17,865 nucleotides of DNA from Acidobacteriota bacterium (GTDB lineage Bacteria; Acidobacteriota; Terriglobia; Bryobacterales; Bryobacteraceae), in the NCBI GenBank assembly GCA_026394095.1, contig JAPKYY010000174.1, forward strand, positions 1 to 17,865, given 5' to 3'. Shown one piece after another: positions 14,642 through 17,865 of the stretch (position 1 is its first letter; each line of letters starts with the position of its first letter). The notes below the pieces were generated by a model. That model was not told the DNA's origin, made no database searches, and was given only the letters and a program-made list of their open reading frames with translations. The position numbers and the translations under genes were made by a program.

Positions 14642-15760
14642 TTGATTCAATTTGAGCTCCCCACCGACCGCGCCCGTTTCGAGGACGCACTTGTTTTCTC
14701 GCAGGAACAGGTTAAGAACCTGATCGAAAGCCATCCCAACTTTTATCCGCTCTACACACAGGACGGAAAATGGAAGCACGAGGGGGAGGCATGGACGCAC
14801 TGGTGCGACGGCTTCTTCCCCGGCATGATGTGGACCTTTGCGCGCCACAACAAGGGCGAGGCCGCCCAGTACTGGAAGGCCAAGGCGATTCAGTACACGA
14901 CTCCGCTTGAGCCGCGCAAGACCGATCGTGAGGTCTACGATCAGGGTTTTCTTTTCTTTTCGACCTACTATCGTTGGCTGGCCATGGAGAAAGACCCTGC
15001 GCTGAAGGAAGTGCTGCTCACAGCCGGGCAGACGCTGGCGCTCCGTTACCAGGAGAAGGGTGCTTATCTGCGCAGTTTCGTCGCGCCGAATTCACTCTTC
15101 ATCGACAGCATGATGAATGTCGGCATAATTTTTTATGCCGCTCGTGAGACGGGCGACAAGCGTTTGCGAGAGATTGCACTGCGCCATTCGCTGACCGTAC
15201 GCAAGAACCTGATTCGCGGGGATGGGTCCTGCGCACAGGAAGGCTTGTTTGATACGGATTCGGGTGAGTTCCTGGAACAGTCTACCCATCAGGGCTTCCG
15301 CCGGGATTCCTGCTGGTCTCGTGGGCTAGCCTGGGCGACTTATGGGTTCAGCATCTGTTATGAGTACTCGCGCGATCCGCGCTTTCTGGCTACCTCTGAA
15401 GCCTGTGCCGACTACTATGTGACCCATGCCAATGGAGACGGAATTCCGCCCTGGGACTTCCGCGCTCCGCTGGAGTTCCGCAAACTGGTGGACACCTCAG
15501 CCGCGGCCATTATGGCGAGCGCGCTGATTCGTTTGTCGCGGTTGATTCAGGATCCGGTTAAGGGTCACTTTTACTACATGACTGCAGTGCGGATTTTGCG
15601 CACGCTGTGTGATGAGTATCTTGGGAAACAGACCAAGGGCTGGCAGGGGATTCTGCAGGGCTCGCTCTATCACATGCACCGTGGGCTCGGGATCAACGAA
15701 AGCGCTGTGTGGGGTGATTACTTCTTTGTCGAAGCACTGGAGCGGATTCTGCGGCCGTAG
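14642..15760 (+). CDS. Glycoside hydrolase family 88 (unsaturated glucuronyl hydrolase)
   Basis: Removes 4,5-unsaturated uronic acid from the ends of oligosaccharides left by polysaccharide lyases, by hydration of the double bond. 372 residues, the usual length, no signal peptide, so cytoplasmic. The two catalytic aspartates are seen: Asp100 in DREVYDQGFLFFS and Asp155 in NSLFIDSMMN. Other family marks are WCDGFFPGMMW (54-64), the STHQGFRRDSCWSRGLAWATYG stretch (about 215) and DTSAAAIMASAL (about 285-296). Catalytic residue roles follow Bacillus UGL. Start is TTG with AAGGA seven bases upstream. The gene sits in a plus-strand series with VOC and methyltransferase genes, which have no obvious link to the reaction; the TonB receptor fragment at the end of the window is consistent with glycan uptake. 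Confidence 0.92.
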   Translation: MIQFELPTDRARFEDALVFSQEQVKNLIESHPNFYPLYTQDGKWKHEGEAWTHWCDGFFPGMMWTFARHNKGEAAQYWKAKAIQYTTPLEPRKTDREVYDQGFLFFSTYYRWLAMEKDPALKEVLLTAGQTLALRYQEKGAYLRSFVAPNSLFIDSMMNVGIIFYAARETGDKRLREIALRHSLTVRKNLIRGDGSCAQEGLFDTDSGEFLEQSTHQGFRRDSCWSRGLAWATYGFSICYEYSRDPRFLATSEACADYYVTHANGDGIPPWDFRAPLEFRKLVDTSAAAIMASALIRLSRLIQDPVKGHFYYMTAVRILRTLCDEYLGKQTKGWQGILQGSLYHMHRGLGINESAVWGDYFFVEALERILRP

Positions 15761-15765
15761 TCGTG

Positions 15766-16221
15766 ATGAAACGGGGAGCCATTCTCAGCATCGTTGCTCT
15801 AGGGGCCTGCCTGGCATGGTTCTGGATTGGAAAGGCCAACGTGAAGAAAATGAGTAACCCGGCCGTCTACTTTGAAATTCCGGTATCGGATCTGGACCGC
15901 GCCGTGCGATTCTACGGCGCGGTCTTTGGCTATCAGTTTCAGCGCGAAACCATCGACCATAACGAGATGGCTCTCTTCCCTCTAGTTGAGGATTCGCCCG
16001 GAGTCAGCGGAGCTTTGGCCAAAGGCGAGATCTATATTCCGTCGAAGACTGGATCGCTCGTATACCTGCACACTTTAGATATCGATCTGACCTTGAAGAA
16101 GGTGGGGGAAGCCGGGGGGAAGATTTTGTATCCGAAGACAAGTCTAGGGGCGCTGGGCTTTGTTGCGGAGTTTGAAGATAGCGAGGGGAACCGTGTGGCT
16201 TTGCATTCGCGCGACAAGTAG
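15766..16221 (+). CDS. VOC (glyoxalase/bleomycin resistance) protein, possibly lipid- or membrane-anchored
   Basis: 151 residues from ATG 15766. The VOC domain begins at MSNPAVYFEIPVSDLDRAVR and FYGAVFGYQF follows; it ends with FVAEFEDSEGNRVALHS, all typical. Ahead of it is an extra hydrophobic stretch (GAILSIVALGACLAWFWIG). ALGAC is a passable lipobox, so a lipoprotein or signal anchor is possible, unusual for VOC proteins. The alternative start ATG 15850 gives a normal 123-residue cytoplasmic protein, but its Shine-Dalgarno is weak (GAAGAAA). The sequence cannot settle which is used. It begins five bases after the GH88 stop; the methyltransferase frame overlaps its last 29 bases. Activity cannot be told. 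Confidence 0.82.
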   Translation: MKRGAILSIVALGACLAWFWIGKANVKKMSNPAVYFEIPVSDLDRAVRFYGAVFGYQFQRETIDHNEMALFPLVEDSPGVSGALAKGEIYIPSKTGSLVYLHTLDIDLTLKKVGEAGGKILYPKTSLGALGFVAEFEDSEGNRVALHSRDK

Positions 16222-16972
16222 CTTGTTGTTGTCGCTTCTCGCCTTCTTTGGGCAGGCTAGTGAATACAACTCGATCTATCGGGGTGAGGCGGGTGAGGTT
16301 TTCACTCGAAAGCCCAATGCGTTTCTGGTTGAGATGGTTCGTGGGCGTAAGGCTGGAAAGGCGCTGGATGTTGGGATGGGGGAGGGGCGCAATTCGTTGT
16401 TTCTGGCTGGTGCTGGATGGGATGTGACCGGGATCGAGCCAGCGGATGAAGGAGTCAAACGGGCCGAGGCGGAGGCCGCGCGGCGCGGGGTGAAGATTCG
16501 GGCCCTGGTCACTACGTTTGAGGAGTTCGACTTCGGAGAGTCGCAGTGGGATCTGATCGTTCTTACTTATGAGCCAACGAAGGCGATTGCACCCAAGGTT
16601 GTGAAAGCCTTGAGACCCGGTGGGGCAGTGCTGGTTGAGGACCGGCATGTAGATACAAGGCGAGTTTGGCCCACAGGGAGCTTTGAGAATAACGAGCTGG
16701 CCGGGTTGTTTACAGAATTGCGGGTGTTGCGCTACGAGGATGTGTGGGCGAAGCCAGACTGGAGTGCGAAGGGGCTTGATGAGCGGCTGGTTCGGCTCTT
16801 TGCGGAGAAGCCAGTGGCACGGGAAACGGGGTGCTTATGGGAGGGTAAGGCTGCGGCAGTGGGTAAGGAGGTTTGCTGGGGGCCGGTGAGTCTGGTTTGT
16901 GGCGAGACCGGTTGGCGGGTGGTAAAGGGGAGCTGCGAAGTGCAGACTCGTATTGGCCTGATTCAACCTTGA
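16193..16972 (+). CDS. Class I SAM-dependent methyltransferase with signal-peptide-like N-terminus
   Basis: 259 residues from GTG 16193. Motif I is ALDVGMGEGRNSLFLA (57-72), the second strand ends in the acidic residue of VTGIEPAD (Glu82), and WDLIVLTYEP and KALRPGGAVLVED follow in order, giving a complete Rossmann methyltransferase core of the TehB/UbiE-like type. Before it lies RATSSLLLSLLAFFGQASEY, which looks like a signal peptide. GTG is chosen because GAGGGG stands a few bases upstream and no ATG is available; the start overlaps the VOC gene by 29 bases, implying coupling. A secreted SAM enzyme would be odd since SAM is cytosolic, so either the N-terminus is a membrane tether or translation begins further in. 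Substrate unknown. Confidence 0.8.
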   Translation: MWLCIRATSSLLLSLLAFFGQASEYNSIYRGEAGEVFTRKPNAFLVEMVRGRKAGKALDVGMGEGRNSLFLAGAGWDVTGIEPADEGVKRAEAEAARRGVKIRALVTTFEEFDFGESQWDLIVLTYEPTKAIAPKVVKALRPGGAVLVEDRHVDTRRVWPTGSFENNELAGLFTELRVLRYEDVWAKPDWSAKGLDERLVRLFAEKPVARETGCLWEGKAAAVGKEVCWGPVSLVCGETGWRVVKGSCEVQTRIGLIQP

Positions 16973-17006
16973 ACTGCATGGCTGCGACAGAATCGAAGCA
17001 GATTTG

Positions 17007-17865
17007 TTAAAAGGTGATGCGCGCAGCAATTTGCAGAATCCGTGGATCGCCCGTGCCGGTTCGGTTCAAGAATGTGGGATTCGGGGTGAACACTCGCGTG
17101 GTTGCGTTGTAGTTGAAAGGAACCTGATTGAAGGTTGTGAAGTTGGCCGTATTGAAGGCGTTGAAGGCCTCGCCCACCAGCCGTAGAGTCACCGACTCTT
17201 TCCAAAGGGGCACAGACTTGGAAACACGCAGGTCCATCGTCGTTAAGCCTGGCCCTTCGATTGTCCCGCGCCCATAACCGGCCATCCGGTCGGAGAAGCG
17301 GTTGCCGTCGTTGTTTAGATCGACATTGCTGCGGGCGGAAAACCACCGCCCCGACTGTGCGCTCAGAATCCCCGACAACTGCCAGCCATCAAGGGCGGTC
17401 CGCAACACCGGGTTCAATCGCTTCGCAAACGGGATATCCCACACCACGGAAGTGACCAGACGATGCTTTACATTGGCATCCCCGATACCGCGGTCGCCGT
17501 CTGGATTCAGGGTATCGTTTACTAATTTCACATCCTCGCCGCCCGAGTTAGGGATGAACGAAGTGATGTCCGGGTTCGTGTCGATTACCTTGGACAACGT
17601 GTAGCTTGCCAGGAATTGCAAGCCTGCCCCGTATCTCTTTGTCACTTGAACGAAGCCCGCATGGTATGTCGATTCCGCTCCGCTCTCCACCATGCTGATC
17701 CGGCCGAAAGCTGTGTTCGGGCGAATCGGGCTGGTAGTGCCGGGCCGCCGGGTCACTGCAATCGGCGTACCATCGGCGAAGCGCGCCTGCACCGTCTCCG
17801 TTCCCGATTGATTTACGTCTCGAATCCGGCTCAGACCTACACCATTCACACCCAAATAGCCTATG
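17007..17865 (-). CDS. TonB-dependent receptor, Oar-like, C-terminal part (start outside window)
   Basis: Outer-membrane beta-barrel, about 285 residues visible; the frame remains open at base 17865. Barrel-like strands and turns are typical of acidobacterial TonB-dependent receptors with an N-terminal carboxypeptidase-regulatory domain: FVQVTKRYGAGLQFLASYTL, a DGDRGIGDANVKHRLVTS loop, GWQLSGILSAQSGRWFS, MDLRVSKSVPLWKESVTLRL and EAFNAFNTANF. It ends in LQIAARITF; the terminal Phe with alternating hydrophobics is the BAM recognition pattern. Substrate unknown; many of these are linked to oligosaccharide or siderophore uptake. The methyltransferase gene converges on it, with 34 bases between the ends and no clear terminator. 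Confidence 0.92.
   Translation of the reverse strand, partial: IGYLGVNGVGLSRIRDVNQSGTETVQARFADGTPIAVTRRPGTTSPIRPNTAFGRISMVESGAESTYHAGFVQVTKRYGAGLQFLASYTLSKVIDTNPDITSFIPNSGGEDVKLVNDTLNPDGDRGIGDANVKHRLVTSVVWDIPFAKRLNPVLRTALDGWQLSGILSAQSGRWFSARSNVDLNNDGNRFSDRMAGYGRGTIEGPGLTTMDLRVSKSVPLWKESVTLRLVGEAFNAFNTANFTTFNQVPFNYNATTRVFTPNPTFLNRTGTGDPRILQIAARITF

Noticed and set aside
1..17865. CRISPR arrays, tRNA or rRNA genes, insertion sequences, prophage or known defence genes
   Set aside because: I looked for regular repeats, cloverleaf-type sequences, transposase motifs and defence-type domains, and saw none I could support by reading alone.

Overview
This window looks like chromosomal DNA of a Gram-negative, fairly GC-rich soil-type bacterium, most likely an Acidobacteriota member near Bryobacter/Solibacter. 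The basis is inference from gene content: a TonB-dependent receptor whose barrel ends in a terminal Phe, lineage-typical secreted proteins of unknown function, a GldA/F/G-like exporter locus with a DUF4340 protein, and a sigma factor of the ECF42/DGPF type. No phage, plasmid, insertion sequence, CRISPR array, tRNA or rRNA is visible.

Layout. Bases 1-650 (-) hold the N-terminal part of a PotA-type ABC ATPase, preceded by a Mn-type superoxide dismutase (-) with a clear terminator. Divergent to sodA is fabI (+). A decayed stretch follows (2146-2589). A tight plus-strand operon then runs 2590-8599: GldA-like ATPase, ABC-2 permease, GldG-like auxiliary protein, DUF4340 protein, a damaged nicotinate phosphoribosyltransferase and a nicotinamidase. 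It meets rsfS (-) tail to tail. A secreted coiled-coil protein with a peptidase-like C-terminus and hpt follow on +. The minus strand from 13369 down to 10412 carries a CDGSH protein, a quinone-oxidoreductase-type dehydrogenase, a DGPF/YCII protein and a broken ECF42-type sigma factor. From 13381 to 16972 (+) lie a secreted protein of unknown function, a GH88 hydrolase, a possibly membrane-anchored VOC protein and a methyltransferase with a signal-like N-terminus. The window ends in the C-terminal part of a TonB-dependent receptor (-).

How they fit together. The ABC operon reads as one translationally coupled envelope machine. pncB/pncA form a nicotinamide salvage pair, but pncB lacks an internal segment and changes frame. 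The sigma factor has lost the sigma-4 helix-turn-helix segment and also changes frame. GH88 and the receptor are consistent with polysaccharide use.

The most interesting signals are (a) a nested inverted repeat just upstream of the dehydrogenase, whose outer stem would bury that gene's Shine-Dalgarno sequence in the mRNA, (b) the two internally deleted genes, and (c) a secreted protein joining an efflux-adaptor-like helical hairpin to an HxH-type peptidase-like domain. I did not find a clearly new defence or mobile system.
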